From Chitinophaga caeni (lineage in GTDB: Bacteria > Bacteroidota > Bacteroidia > Chitinophagales > Chitinophagaceae): DNA of 64,000 nt. Made by a program: the position numbers and the translations under genes. The notes under the pieces were generated by a model. The model was not told the origin of the DNA, did not search any database, and saw only the letters and a program-made list of their open reading frames with translations. Positions 16,074 through 25,430 of this stretch are shown one piece after another (positions within the stretch are counted from its first letter, which is position 1; every line of letters starts with the position of its first letter). The stretch covers positions 4,597,001-4,661,000 of the forward strand of contig NZ_CP023777.1 of the NCBI RefSeq assembly GCF_002557795.1. The letters run 5' to 3'.

Positions 16074-17645
16074 TCAAAAAAATAATTGTAATGCCGCATT
16101 TAAATTGAAACGCTCTTTGCCCGGTGTTGATAACACGGTCCTCGATATGCCACCACCCGGCAACTGCCCTTCTTTAACGGAAAATTGATAGTTTGCGCCC
16201 AGCTTTAGACCAACATGGACAGTCTTCCCGGTAAGAAAACTATACTGCAATTGCCCCCCGATGCCCATAATATCCGAAGCATTGTAAATATAGTCGTGAT
16301 AAATAACGTACTGTTCGAAAACATTCTCGCTGGAACCGGGCATAACAAATGTTTGATCTAAAACATAGCGGTACATGAGGCTCAAATCGTAACCCAAGCT
16401 TCTGCCGGGTGCCTTCAAGCAAAATTGTTGTCCCCAGGTTAGGTTTCCAACCAGGTGATCGTATGCAAGCACGTTTCCATATAACCCGTTTTTCTTTGAA
16501 TCGGAATTATACCGGACACCTACGCTCATATTATTAGTTTTATGTAGATTGGAGCGTGATCTTCTCACCGTTAATTCATGGTTTATAATTTCGTTAATGG
16601 TGATATTACCGAGGTATTTAAATAGGACGAAATCCTTCCCGTATAACATTTTCATATTATAATTTACTGACAAGTTCGTACTGGAATCTTGCCGGTACAT
16701 ATATAACAACCCGAGGTCATTATAATCCACACCGTAATAACTCAATTCATAAGGATCGATACTGGAACCGTACCAGGCATAATCTTGCTTTTCATGGGTA
16801 TATTCGAAATGCCCTAATGCGCGGTGGTGGCCTTGTTGATACTCGGCATATAAGCCGAACCCGGAACGTCTAAAATCGGTTTGGTAGCTGCGGTTGTTGT
16901 TATGCCAAAAATCATATTCATAACCTATAAATAGCCTGTTATTATAATCGGGATAACGGGTACTTTGATAATAAGCATCCTTCTTAAACCCGATAGCGAT
17001 CTCTTCTTTCCCGTATCCACCCCTGTACCCTGCACCGATCTTCAGCTTATCATCCAATAATTTATAACCGAGCGTAGCATTTATATCCATCTGAAAAGTG
17101 GCGATATCTGCTCGTGGATCATTATTACTAAAATGTTTGCCGATTTTGTAATCAAAACCAATAGCCAAGGGCAAGTTTTTACCGGTTAAATTTTTATACG
17201 CATTTGCTTTGAGATCATACACGGACCTTTCATAATGATTGTATTTCACCGATCCGAAAGCGTATGGCGCCGTTGGGTTATCCCTGGATTGCTGGGTCAT
17301 GCGGGTACTATCTTCCAGGACCTTTGTATAACTAAACGATCCGAATAGTTTAAATCCCGAGAGTTCCGTTATCCCTTCGCTCGAAGCCTGCACCCGTTTA
17401 ATATTGGTTGCATCGCGGGCGTCCATCAATTTACCGTTGACTATATTTCCTTTAATAATTGCTTGGCTGTACTTAGTAGGCATTAATTCTTCCATCCAAA
17501 AAGCGTGATCACGGGCTAATCGGTAGGCATTCCAGCGGGTTGAATCCGCCGCTAAACGAAAGTCTCCGGGAATATCTTGGCCTATAACAGCCAGCGAAAA
17601 TAATTCAAATACACAGAGGAGATATACTATCCGGCGCATCTTCAA
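16074..17645 (-). CDS. DUF6850-family outer membrane beta-barrel protein
   Basis: The protein has 523 residues with a signal peptide (about 1-22, ending AVIGQ). After about residue 80 it is rich in alternating aromatic strands (LKANAYKNLTG, LFIGYEYDFWHNNN, FGLYAEYQQGHHRALGHFEY) and ends FNLNAALQLFF, the terminal Phe expected of an outer-membrane barrel. The early RDHAFWMEELMPTKYSQA segment fits DUF6850. It is the third gene of an operon with a TonB-dependent receptor and a DUF4876 lipoprotein, a set that recurs in Bacteroidota. The cargo of the receptor system is unknown. A 12-bp inverted repeat lies directly upstream of its start. Confidence 0.82.
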   Translation of the reverse strand: MKMRRIVYLLCVFELFSLAVIGQDIPGDFRLAADSTRWNAYRLARDHAFWMEELMPTKYSQAIIKGNIVNGKLMDARDATNIKRVQASSEGITELSGFKLFGSFSYTKVLEDSTRMTQQSRDNPTAPYAFGSVKYNHYERSVYDLKANAYKNLTGKNLPLAIGFDYKIGKHFSNNDPRADIATFQMDINATLGYKLLDDKLKIGAGYRGGYGKEEIAIGFKKDAYYQSTRYPDYNNRLFIGYEYDFWHNNNRSYQTDFRRSGFGLYAEYQQGHHRALGHFEYTHEKQDYAWYGSSIDPYELSYYGVDYNDLGLLYMYRQDSSTNLSVNYNMKMLYGKDFVLFKYLGNITINEIINHELTVRRSRSNLHKTNNMSVGVRYNSDSKKNGLYGNVLAYDHLVGNLTWGQQFCLKAPGRSLGYDLSLMYRYVLDQTFVMPGSSENVFEQYVIYHDYIYNASDIMGIGGQLQYSFLTGKTVHVGLKLGANYQFSVKEGQLPGGGISRTVLSTPGKERFNLNAALQLFF

Positions 17646-17653
17646 TTGAATTA

Positions 17654-17693
17654 GTTAAGCCTATACCGATCACCACCGGGATATAGGCTTAAC
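17654..17693 (-). promoter_or_regulatory. Intra-operon hairpin before the DUF6850 gene
   Basis: A perfect 12-bp inverted repeat, GTTAAGCCTATA / TATAGGCTTAAC, with a 16-base loop fills most of the gap between the DUF4876 stop and the DUF6850 start. No T-run follows, so it is more likely an RNA stability or attenuation element than a simple terminator. Confidence 0.5.
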
Positions 17694-17718
17694 AGTTGAT
17701 TTTTATATAATGATAATC

Positions 17719-19068
17719 TTATTTAAACCCTAGCGGCGTAGCCACTTCGAAATAATCGAAATCGACGGTAGAGTTATTCGTGTCCTGGAGAATGGTTCTA
17801 CCATTCACCGTTTTAGCTGTTTTCCTAATAACGGACTGCGAGCTATATTTCCCTGCCGGCGCATAAGTATAACCGGCGTCCAAACTAGCTTGCAGCTTTT
17901 TCGGAATCAAGTCGCTCACATCATTTGGCATCACCTCCACCCCATCTATGATGTATGCCACCGGTAATTGAATCCTCACCTTGCTTGTTGCAGTCGGCGG
18001 CGTTATGGAAGGATCATTATAAGCCGGTAGCTTGCCCGCATCTTCACCGCCGGGCATTTTGAAGATTACGTAACTATCGCGGCCGAGGTTATCCAAAATC
18101 CATTCTGTAGCATCGTATTTTACCACGCGCAAATTAGTTACGCCGGGATTATCCAAATCGTAAGCGGCTTTATTACCGCCGTTGGCAATTACCGCATCCC
18201 CGAGGTAAGCTTCAAAATCGGCCTGTGATAAATCTACCGTTAATTCAGGCTTATTGACACTGTAATCTTTCCCATTATCATCTGTAAAAGGTTGCTTGTG
18301 GTTGATACCGGTAGATGCTATCAACAATCCTTTACCGGGCGCAACGGGATACGTTGTACCATTACCGGGAATCATGAACAGGTCCCTCATGTAAACATAG
18401 TCCTTGTTAGCATCGATACCGGTTGGCATGTTCAATGATTTTGTCCAGTCAAATTGGCCGTTAGCATCGTTTACAAGGTAATATTTATAGCCGCTACTTG
18501 GAGTTTGAAGCCCCCACAAACGGGAGATATACAAGCTATCGGCATACAATGTATCGTTGCTATTATTATAAACTTCGATGAACTGGTCACGGAAGCTGGC
18601 GCCATCCTTCAAATCCGAGCCTGCGTAATAAACTTGTTTTATAACCCAATCACCAACTTTACCGGGTACCAAGCTCAATTGCACTTTAGAAATATTGGTA
18701 GCAGCATAAATATTAACATTGTTGCCTACCGCGTTAAAAACTACGGAATCCTTTACAGACACACCGGTTTTTGCCAAATAAGCGGCCGGGGATACTTTAA
18801 ATACGGCAGAGATATTATACAGCCCTGCATTGACCTGGGGGAACAAAGCAGCCCCGGACGCATCCGTATTAGCGTAAATAGGTGCGCCACCATTTGTATT
18901 TGTTAAGGCCACTTCAATATTTTCTACAGGGAAACCGTAATCCTTATTATCAGCATCAAAACTAAGCTCCACGGTTAAGTCGATCGGCCTAATAGAAGGA
19001 GCATCATCCTTACGGCAGGCAACCAACCAGGCAATACTAAATAAACACAGGGTAGCTATTTTTTTCAT
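17719..19068 (-). CDS. DUF4876 lipoprotein
   Basis: The protein has 449 residues from ATG 19068; a TTG three codons upstream is less likely. The lipobox is AWLVACRKDDAP. The N-terminal part (about 30-120) is a beta-sandwich like a prealbumin/CNA-B domain (VENIEVALTNTNGGAPIYAN, DASGAALFPQVNAGLYNISA). The rest fits DUF4876, with KQVYYAGS, RDQFIEVYNNSNDTLYADSLY and a long beta-rich end. The gene lies 42 bases after a TonB-dependent receptor and before a DUF6850 barrel. It is probably the surface or periplasmic partner of that receptor; the ligand is not known. Confidence 0.85.
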   Translation of the reverse strand: MKKIATLCLFSIAWLVACRKDDAPSIRPIDLTVELSFDADNKDYGFPVENIEVALTNTNGGAPIYANTDASGAALFPQVNAGLYNISAVFKVSPAAYLAKTGVSVKDSVVFNAVGNNVNIYAATNISKVQLSLVPGKVGDWVIKQVYYAGSDLKDGASFRDQFIEVYNNSNDTLYADSLYISRLWGLQTPSSGYKYYLVNDANGQFDWTKSLNMPTGIDANKDYVYMRDLFMIPGNGTTYPVAPGKGLLIASTGINHKQPFTDDNGKDYSVNKPELTVDLSQADFEAYLGDAVIANGGNKAAYDLDNPGVTNLRVVKYDATEWILDNLGRDSYVIFKMPGGEDAGKLPAYNDPSITPPTATSKVRIQLPVAYIIDGVEVMPNDVSDLIPKKLQASLDAGYTYAPAGKYSSQSVIRKTAKTVNGRTILQDTNNSTVDFDYFEVATPLGFK

Positions 19069-19110
19069 TTCTATCAATATTTATAATTTGTAACAGGTTA
19101 ATGATTATGA

Positions 19111-21900
19111 TCAAGGTATTTTCCAAACCAGTTCTGCTCCGAAAGTCGGTCTGCCGTTAGGAATGCGGGCATCCGTAGATCCTTCGATGCGGAATCTCGG
19201 CCTGTAATTAAAAAAGTTGTACACGTTAAATGACAAGGTGATATTCTTTAAAATATCCTTGCTGATATTCGCATGGAAATTGCTATAAATTGCGGGCTGA
19301 TCACTATTGCTCGACTTCACATTATCCGTACGTAGCAGGTGCATCATATCCGGATCTGCCGGATCAAAATTTTTCACTTCGAAATACCTGCCGTCTGCCG
19401 TGTAGTATGCGATAGGTACACCGCTATAGCCGGGTGTGCTATTCTTATCGATGAGATCGAAAGTTCCGGTAAATCTTATCATCAGCCTCAATTTGGGGAA
19501 GTGGGTGTTAGTTGACAACCTTCCGCGGCTTTGAACATTTATGGTACGGCCATTTTCATATACCCCTACGGTTGCGTAATCCAAATTCTCGGGTTGATCA
19601 TTCGTATATGAGGTTGATTTAAGACCTTCTTTCGTTAATTCCGAACGCGTTATTCCTAATGCGGCGTTCAAAGTTGTAGCGATGGCATCGAACTTAGGGA
19701 AAGCCATCATCAGTTCTAACCCGGTATTCTTGGATGCCAGGTTATTTTCCAACGAATAATAACTAACCTGGGTATTTAAATATTCCCCTGTAGGCGTAAG
19801 GTTAGGCTTTGTCCCGGCTTGTTCTTCAACATTATACTTGGGCAAATGGAGGAACTTATACCGTGTCTCGGTACCGAATCCATTCGTACTATTCTTATAG
19901 AAAGCATTCAGCGTGAAGTTGTAACCGTTTTTATGATAAGATAGGTTCAGTTCCGTAGTGAATGATTTCATCGGCTTAATATCCTTAGGCTCCTGGTCGT
20001 AGCGATCGGTGTACAGTAAATACGTGCTGGTGCTTTCATTTCCCGTGAAATGAATAACGAGCGGGATATCAAAGAATACCGGGCCGGGGTATAGCTGTCC
20101 CAACCCCGGGGCTTTAGAAGAAAAGCCCAAGGCTAAACCGAGGTCGAAATTACCCGATAATTTGTAACGGAAATTAGACCGGGGATTCAACACTTTATAC
20201 TTGTTCTGCAAATCCAACCTCAGGCCGATACTAGAACTTAAAGGTTTGCCCAGGATATAAGTAATGAATCGATCTTCTAGATAAACACCACCATCTTTTT
20301 GAGGATAGATAAGTGAATAATCGTAATACCTTTCAGATAAGCCGGCTTTACTATTAAAATTCACATTAGCCTGTGCCCTGGGAAGTGCCGGGTCAAACAA
20401 TTGCCCCCTTCCCTTATTTGCAGAATAGTTAAAATTCCCGCCGTATGTGAAGCGGTGTTTTAAGTTACCGGTATAAAATTCTGTATTGAAATCAAGGCTT
20501 GCCGTATAATTGATAGGCTTACCTTCAATCATGGAAAGTGAAGTGTATTGGCCGGGACCGAAATTCCCTTCATGAATGCCTGGACTAGTTTCCAAGGTAT
20601 AAAGGGTAACGGGTTTATTTACATATTCTTCGGTGGAGGTAACTTGTTCACCATAGCTCAAGCGCATATTCAGGCTGGCGCTTTTCATGAAATTTTTATT
20701 TACATTGAACAAGAGGCGGTTTGCGACGGCAAAGTTCCAGCTATCGAAACGGGCTGTTTTATCCAATTCTTCATCCGGATCTTTCTTAACACCATCGAGG
20801 AACTTGCTATAATCAAGTGAAAAGGTGTTTTTCACTTTTTCATCCTTACCGAAATACTTGGTCCACATCAAGTTTGTTGTCAAACGTTTATATGCTTTCA
20901 GTTTATCACGGTTATCCATAAACGAACTGGTGTAGTTGGCACCGATGTTCAATGCCCCGAGGTTGTTTTTCAGATGAAACCCCTTGGAGAAGCCGTAATT
21001 ACTGGCATTATCCCGAAGTTGTGTCCTGATATATAAAGGGGAATATCCCGCTTGGCGCTCAATGATAACGGCGCCATCGGTCATTTCCCCATACTTGGCG
21101 GAAGCAACGCCGGAGATTACTTCTATTTTACTGATGTTCTCGGTAGGTATCTGCCTAAGATCTATGCCGCCGAAAGTATTATCCCCCGAATATGAATCCG
21201 TATTCCCAACACCTACGCTACCACCTGTTGTCACAACCGCGCCAGATAAACCTGTAGCGGATCTTAGGGGGTTGCGTGATTGCATGTTGGCATTGTTGCT
21301 AATAAGGTTACCATCCATGATAATGGCAATACCGAAGGCGTTATTCAGACCGTAATCGCTCCTGCCCGTATTCGTAGCGGTCGGGGCAATTCTCAGGTTG
21401 AGGTTTTGGACATTCTGTAAAGAAGGCGGTGTGAACTTCTGGTTGGGCAGCAGGTTCAACAGGTCGCTAATACTCAGGGCCGGTGTTTGCTCGATAACAT
21501 CACGATCGATAACGATGGCGCTATTGGAAATGCTTTTACCACTTTCGGGGCTTACCTTGATTTCTTTCAGCGAGAGGTTCAGCTCATACATCCTAAAAAC
21601 GACCAGTTGGTTCAACAGATCGCCCACGATAATCGAATCCTTGGCTGTTTGCATACCGATCCTGCTGAATAGCAAGTTAAGGCGGTCACCTTTCCTCGCG
21701 TTCAATGGCAAGGTAAAAACACCGTTTTCGTCGGCGGTAACACCATTCTTGGTTTCTTCGATAACTACTGTAGCAAAGGATACCGGCTTATTGTTGCCGT
21801 CGATGATCTTACCTTTTAACTGGAAAGTTCCTGATTGAGCCCGTGTAACAGTGCTGTTGCCCAAAAGCAAGAGCAGGCAAATACTAGCTAATAATCTCAA
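19111..21900 (-). CDS. TonB-dependent outer membrane receptor
   Basis: The protein has 929 residues. The start is a TTG (21900) preceded by AAGAGG at a suitable distance; no in-frame ATG lies before the upstream stop, so a non-AUG start is likely. A signal peptide (about 1-21, ending VTRAQ) is followed by a carboxypeptidase-regulatory-like domain (about 28-105, KGKIIDGNNKPVSFATVVI), a plug (about 115-280, with ISDLLNLLPNQKF and SGVASAKYGEMTDGAVII) and a barrel. It lacks the SusC signature VVVGYG and no SusD gene follows, so it is an ordinary receptor rather than a glycan importer. It heads the operon with DUF4876 and DUF6850 genes. Confidence 0.92.
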   Translation of the reverse strand: MRLLASICLLLLLGNSTVTRAQSGTFQLKGKIIDGNNKPVSFATVVIEETKNGVTADENGVFTLPLNARKGDRLNLLFSRIGMQTAKDSIIVGDLLNQLVVFRMYELNLSLKEIKVSPESGKSISNSAIVIDRDVIEQTPALSISDLLNLLPNQKFTPPSLQNVQNLNLRIAPTATNTGRSDYGLNNAFGIAIIMDGNLISNNANMQSRNPLRSATGLSGAVVTTGGSVGVGNTDSYSGDNTFGGIDLRQIPTENISKIEVISGVASAKYGEMTDGAVIIERQAGYSPLYIRTQLRDNASNYGFSKGFHLKNNLGALNIGANYTSSFMDNRDKLKAYKRLTTNLMWTKYFGKDEKVKNTFSLDYSKFLDGVKKDPDEELDKTARFDSWNFAVANRLLFNVNKNFMKSASLNMRLSYGEQVTSTEEYVNKPVTLYTLETSPGIHEGNFGPGQYTSLSMIEGKPINYTASLDFNTEFYTGNLKHRFTYGGNFNYSANKGRGQLFDPALPRAQANVNFNSKAGLSERYYDYSLIYPQKDGGVYLEDRFITYILGKPLSSSIGLRLDLQNKYKVLNPRSNFRYKLSGNFDLGLALGFSSKAPGLGQLYPGPVFFDIPLVIHFTGNESTSTYLLYTDRYDQEPKDIKPMKSFTTELNLSYHKNGYNFTLNAFYKNSTNGFGTETRYKFLHLPKYNVEEQAGTKPNLTPTGEYLNTQVSYYSLENNLASKNTGLELMMAFPKFDAIATTLNAALGITRSELTKEGLKSTSYTNDQPENLDYATVGVYENGRTINVQSRGRLSTNTHFPKLRLMIRFTGTFDLIDKNSTPGYSGVPIAYYTADGRYFEVKNFDPADPDMMHLLRTDNVKSSNSDQPAIYSNFHANISKDILKNITLSFNVYNFFNYRPRFRIEGSTDARIPNGRPTFGAELVWKIP

Positions 21901-22175
21901 CGTTGACCTCTTAAATTGTTCTAAAATGCTGGATGAAGGGCATAAGATGTAAAATTATTTTATATGTTAAATGAATCTTAATCGAATCGGGAAAAAAAAT
22001 AATCCAAAAAGGAATACTTCCCCGTCTTGGGGTCAAGAATCCATTAAAAACCTTATTTTAAATTTTTAATACAACATTTTCTACACATAAAAAATACCCA
22101 CTTGTAAGTAATGAAACACTCCCAGGTTGGTTGTATCTTGAAAGCCCGTGTAGATAAATAAAACTTATGTGACCT

Positions 22176-22940
22176 ATGGAGGTAGTACAATTCAAAGACT
22201 TAGAAAAAATCTGGAAGAATATTTCCCAACATGTTAACCGCCCTACTTATAAAAGCGAACAATCTGTTTCCCAACAAATACTGAATATTTTCCAAGTCGG
22301 AGACTTTTATTATTTCATCTTTAATACCCAGAATGCACAGGTTGAATACGTTGACCCAAACGTGGTCAAAGTGCTGGGATACCCGGCAGAAGACGTATCC
22401 CCGGCCTTCTTCTTTTCTGTTATCCACCCGGAAGATCAACACTGGTTCGTCAATTTCGAACATACCGTCGTAGAGTTTTTCCAACAACTCCCCCCCGACC
22501 AGGTGCTGAATTATAAAGTGCGCTACGATTTCAGGCTCCGCAAGAAAGATGGCACTTATATACGCATCCTGCAACAGGTGGTTACCTTATTAGCCGATGA
22601 AAAAGGTCTAGTAATGAAAACCCTGGGCGTACATACGGATATTACGGAACTGAAACCAAGCGGTAGGCCGGTGCTTTCTTTTATAGGCATGAACGGGGCG
22701 CCTTCATATGTTGATGTCGAGATTAAAACCGTGTTTGTTCCAAACAAGGAACTAATTTCTCCCAGGGAAAAACAGATACTGACCCTCCTTATAGAAGGTA
22801 AAACAAGTAAAGAGATAGCCACAATCCTGGGCAATACGAAACAAACCGTGGATAAGCACCGGAAAAATATGTTGATGAAGACCGGGGCCAAATCTTCGGC
22901 AGAACTCGTTGTTAAAGCGGTCAAGGAAGGTTGGATATAA
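22176..22940 (+). CDS. PAS-LuxR-type transcriptional regulator
   Basis: The protein has 254 residues. An N-terminal PAS fold (about 45-165) includes VEYVDPNVVKVLGYPAEDV and the PAC-like DFRLRKKDGTYIRILQQVV. A C-terminal LuxR/GerE helix-turn-helix (about 188-250) reads LISPREKQILTLLIEGKTS, then KEIATILGNTKQTVDKHRKN. It lacks a receiver domain and has no membrane segment, so it is a cytoplasmic one-component sensor. It is divergent from the TonB receptor operon across 275 bases and may control it, although no clear operator was seen. The start follows a short AT-rich leader; an upstream TATCTTGA is only a weak -7 match. Confidence 0.88.
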   Translation: MEVVQFKDLEKIWKNISQHVNRPTYKSEQSVSQQILNIFQVGDFYYFIFNTQNAQVEYVDPNVVKVLGYPAEDVSPAFFFSVIHPEDQHWFVNFEHTVVEFFQQLPPDQVLNYKVRYDFRLRKKDGTYIRILQQVVTLLADEKGLVMKTLGVHTDITELKPSGRPVLSFIGMNGAPSYVDVEIKTVFVPNKELISPREKQILTLLIEGKTSKEIATILGNTKQTVDKHRKNMLMKTGAKSSAELVVKAVKEGWI

Positions 22941-23003
22941 CCGGAACCGGCTAAATTATTTGAAATCAACAAGAATTAATGCATCTTTACAAAAATTGTA
23001 TCC

Positions 23004-24209
23004 GTGGGAACTACGTTTTCCAGGAGCCAATATGTTTCCATGATACTCATATTAGGTTCCTTAACGGCGCTAGGGCCGTTTACTATCGACATGTACCTTC
23101 CCGGTTTCCCCGCAATTGCTAAAGACCTGCATACGCTCCCCTCGAAAGTTTCCTTATCACTTTCCAGTTATTTCATCGGTATTTCCGTTGGGCAATTCCT
23201 ATACGGGCCGTTATTGGATAAATATGGAAGGAAACCACCGTTATTATTCGGTTTGGGATTATATGTATCGGCTTCCTTGGCTTGCGTTTTTGTAACCAGT
23301 ATCGAAGGTTTGATCGCCTGGCGTTTCTTCCAGGCACTGGGTAGCTGCGCTGCTAATGTTGCTGCCATGGCTACCGTGCGCGATATCTTTCCAGTAAAAG
23401 ATAATGCGAAAGTATTTGCCTTGCTGATGCTCGTAGTGGGCGCATCACCGATGGTTGCCCCTACCCTTGGCGGTTACCTAACCAGTAGCCTGGGATGGCA
23501 AGCCGTATTCGTGGTATTGACTTGCATGGGGATTTTAAACATCATCAACGTTGTTCTTTGGTTACCGGATAAATATGTACCAGACAGGACTTTATCCCTT
23601 GACCCCAAGTCTATCATACAAAACTTTGCTGCCGTTGTAAAGGTGCCGCAGTTTTCAACATACGCGATGGCTGGCGCGATCACCTTTTCGGGACTATTTG
23701 CTTATATATCGGCTTCTCCCAATGTATTCATGGAGCATTTTAGCCTTGACGGGAAGGTTTACGGGTGGGTATTCGCATTTCTATCGATTTTTTTCATCGG
23801 TTCCAGCCAAATCAATAGCATGTTGCTACGTTGGTATAGAAGTGAACAAATCGTGCGTACCGTGCTTTGTATCCAGGTAATCATCGCTTCCTGCTTCCTG
23901 GTTTCCAGTTTATTAGGCTGGATGAATGTTACCACCTGCATCTTATTCCTCATGGGTTATTTGAGCTGTCTCGGTATCATTAATCCCAATACCGCGGCCT
24001 TGTCCTTGGCGCCGTTTAGTCAAAAGGTGGGCAGCGCTTCCGCAGTGCTGGGCGCGTCCCAAATGACCGCCGGTGCCATTGTTTCGATGGCAATCAGCTT
24101 GTCGCCCGGAACCTCCACGTTGCCACTCGCAACGGCATTGACTGTTACAGCCAGCACCGGCTTTATTATTTTAATTGCCGGAACAAAAATCAGCAGGAAA
24201 GGGAAATGA
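23004..24209 (+). CDS. Bcr/CflA-type MFS multidrug efflux transporter
   Basis: The protein has 401 residues and about 12 hydrophobic helices. Helix 1 ends with ALGPFTIDMYLPGFPAIAKD, the hallmark of the Bcr/CflA group, and the loop between helices 2 and 3 has the MFS motif GPLLDKYGRKPPL. The helix 5 region reads LLMLVVGASPMVAPTLGG. Members export drugs, sulfonamides, cysteine or other small molecules by proton antiport. The predicted start is GTG 23004; an ATG 36 bases further in would remove the N-terminal leader but keep helix 1. It lies 63 bases after the PAS-LuxR gene and could be co-transcribed with it. Confidence 0.9.
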   Translation: MGTTFSRSQYVSMILILGSLTALGPFTIDMYLPGFPAIAKDLHTLPSKVSLSLSSYFIGISVGQFLYGPLLDKYGRKPPLLFGLGLYVSASLACVFVTSIEGLIAWRFFQALGSCAANVAAMATVRDIFPVKDNAKVFALLMLVVGASPMVAPTLGGYLTSSLGWQAVFVVLTCMGILNIINVVLWLPDKYVPDRTLSLDPKSIIQNFAAVVKVPQFSTYAMAGAITFSGLFAYISASPNVFMEHFSLDGKVYGWVFAFLSIFFIGSSQINSMLLRWYRSEQIVRTVLCIQVIIASCFLVSSLLGWMNVTTCILFLMGYLSCLGIINPNTAALSLAPFSQKVGSASAVLGASQMTAGAIVSMAISLSPGTSTLPLATALTVTASTGFIILIAGTKISRKGK

Positions 24210-24220
24210 GTGATAAAAAA

Positions 24221-24254
24221 GCCGGTAAGTCCTCTTTACGGGCGAATTACCGGC
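24221..24254 (-). terminator. Terminator-like hairpin in a 321-base gene-free stretch
   Basis: A perfect 8-bp stem, GCCGGTAA / TTACCGGC, with an 18-base loop lies 11 bases after the efflux gene. The T-run is on the minus strand, so it fits minus-strand transcripts better than the upstream gene. The rest of 24210-24530 is AT-rich. Only a weak -7-like TTTCTTTG just before the metallo-hydrolase start stands out. Confidence 0.55.
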
Positions 24255-24530
24255 AAAACATATAATAAAGATAGGGCTAAACTAATTTCAATAGGTACGT
24301 AACAAATCGGGATACTTTCGTTCGACATATGAATCGAATTTAAAAAAGTTAACGCTAAACTTATCATGTAAACGAACCGTTGGTTTATTTTTCCTGATAA
24401 CTGGTGCTTATAAGAGTAATAAATGTAGGTCTGATTTAGAAGCGGCTTAAACATGCGGACTAAGTACAATCCATAATTTCTACAAAAACATGGTGGAATT
24501 TTACTAAAATCTCGGTTTCTTTGCAGGGTC

Positions 24531-25337
24531 ATGGCAGTATATATCAGCTCGTTAAATTCAGGTAGTAATGGCAATTGCTATTATATTGGCAACGAGAACG
24601 AAGCGGTTCTTATCGATGCCGGTATTTCATGCAGGGAGATTGAGAAAAGGATGAAGTGCAACGGCTTATCCATGGAGAAGGTCAAAGCAATTTTCATTAG
24701 CCACGAGCATACCGATCATATCCGTGGCGCCAGGGTCTTATCAAAAAAATTTCAACTGCCTGTTTATATTACTCCCGGAACATTGCAAGCGGGGGCTTTA
24801 GAGATATTGCCGCACTTGAATGTGCCCTATAAAGCTTTCGATATAATTGACATCGGGAAACTGCGGGTAAAGGCATTCCCCAAGTTTCACGATGCGGCTG
24901 ACCCCCATAGCTTTACCGTTTCCTATGAAGATATACATATCGGGATATTTACAGATATAGGCCAGCCTTGCGAACAGCTCGTACAACATTTCAAACAATG
25001 CCATGCTGTTTTCCTGGAAGCTAATTATGATGTAGAAATGCTGGATAAAGGTCATTATCCATATCACCTAAAACAGCGGATTAAAGGCGGCCATGGCCAC
25101 TTATCTAATCACCAAGCATTAGAACTATTCCTACAGCACCGGCCCGAACATTTAAACCTCCTTTTACTTTCACACCTGTCGAAAGATAATAACAACCCGC
25201 AATTGGTACAGTCGATGTTCGAGAAAGTTTGCGGTGGAACTAAAATCGTCGTGGCCTCGCGTTACGAGGCCAGCCCGGTCTTCAAAGTTATTCCCAGCGC
25301 TAGTTTCAGCGCATCGGAACAGTTGAAATTATTTTAA
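24531..25337 (+). CDS. MBL-fold metallo-hydrolase, YycJ/WalJ-like
   Basis: The protein has 268 residues. It opens with YISSLNSGSNGNCYYIG and has the metal motif SHEHTDHIRG (about residues 60-69), a later FHDAADPHSF, the acidic GIFTDIG strand, and LEANYD and LLLLSHLSKDNN near the end. This is the set expected of the YycJ/WalJ group of the metallo-beta-lactamase superfamily. Members are Zn- or Mn-dependent phosphodiesterases or nucleases; WalJ-type proteins have been linked to DNA repair and cell-wall signalling. It is cytoplasmic and convergent with the DisA-type gene. Confidence 0.9.
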   Translation: MAVYISSLNSGSNGNCYYIGNENEAVLIDAGISCREIEKRMKCNGLSMEKVKAIFISHEHTDHIRGARVLSKKFQLPVYITPGTLQAGALEILPHLNVPYKAFDIIDIGKLRVKAFPKFHDAADPHSFTVSYEDIHIGIFTDIGQPCEQLVQHFKQCHAVFLEANYDVEMLDKGHYPYHLKQRIKGGHGHLSNHQALELFLQHRPEHLNLLLLSHLSKDNNNPQLVQSMFEKVCGGTKIVVASRYEASPVFKVIPSASFSASEQLKLF

Positions 25338-25430
25338 CGCTAGTGGTATATAACATTCTATACTATTTCCCTTGATATAACCTTTGATAAAGCACTACAT
25401 ATTTTATATGCAGCGATGCAAGTCCTTGTA

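Noticed and set aside
24236..24574. 112-codon minus-strand frame opposite the metallo-hydrolase start
   Set aside because: It overlaps the well-supported gene start, has low-complexity hydrophobic content and no family resemblance.
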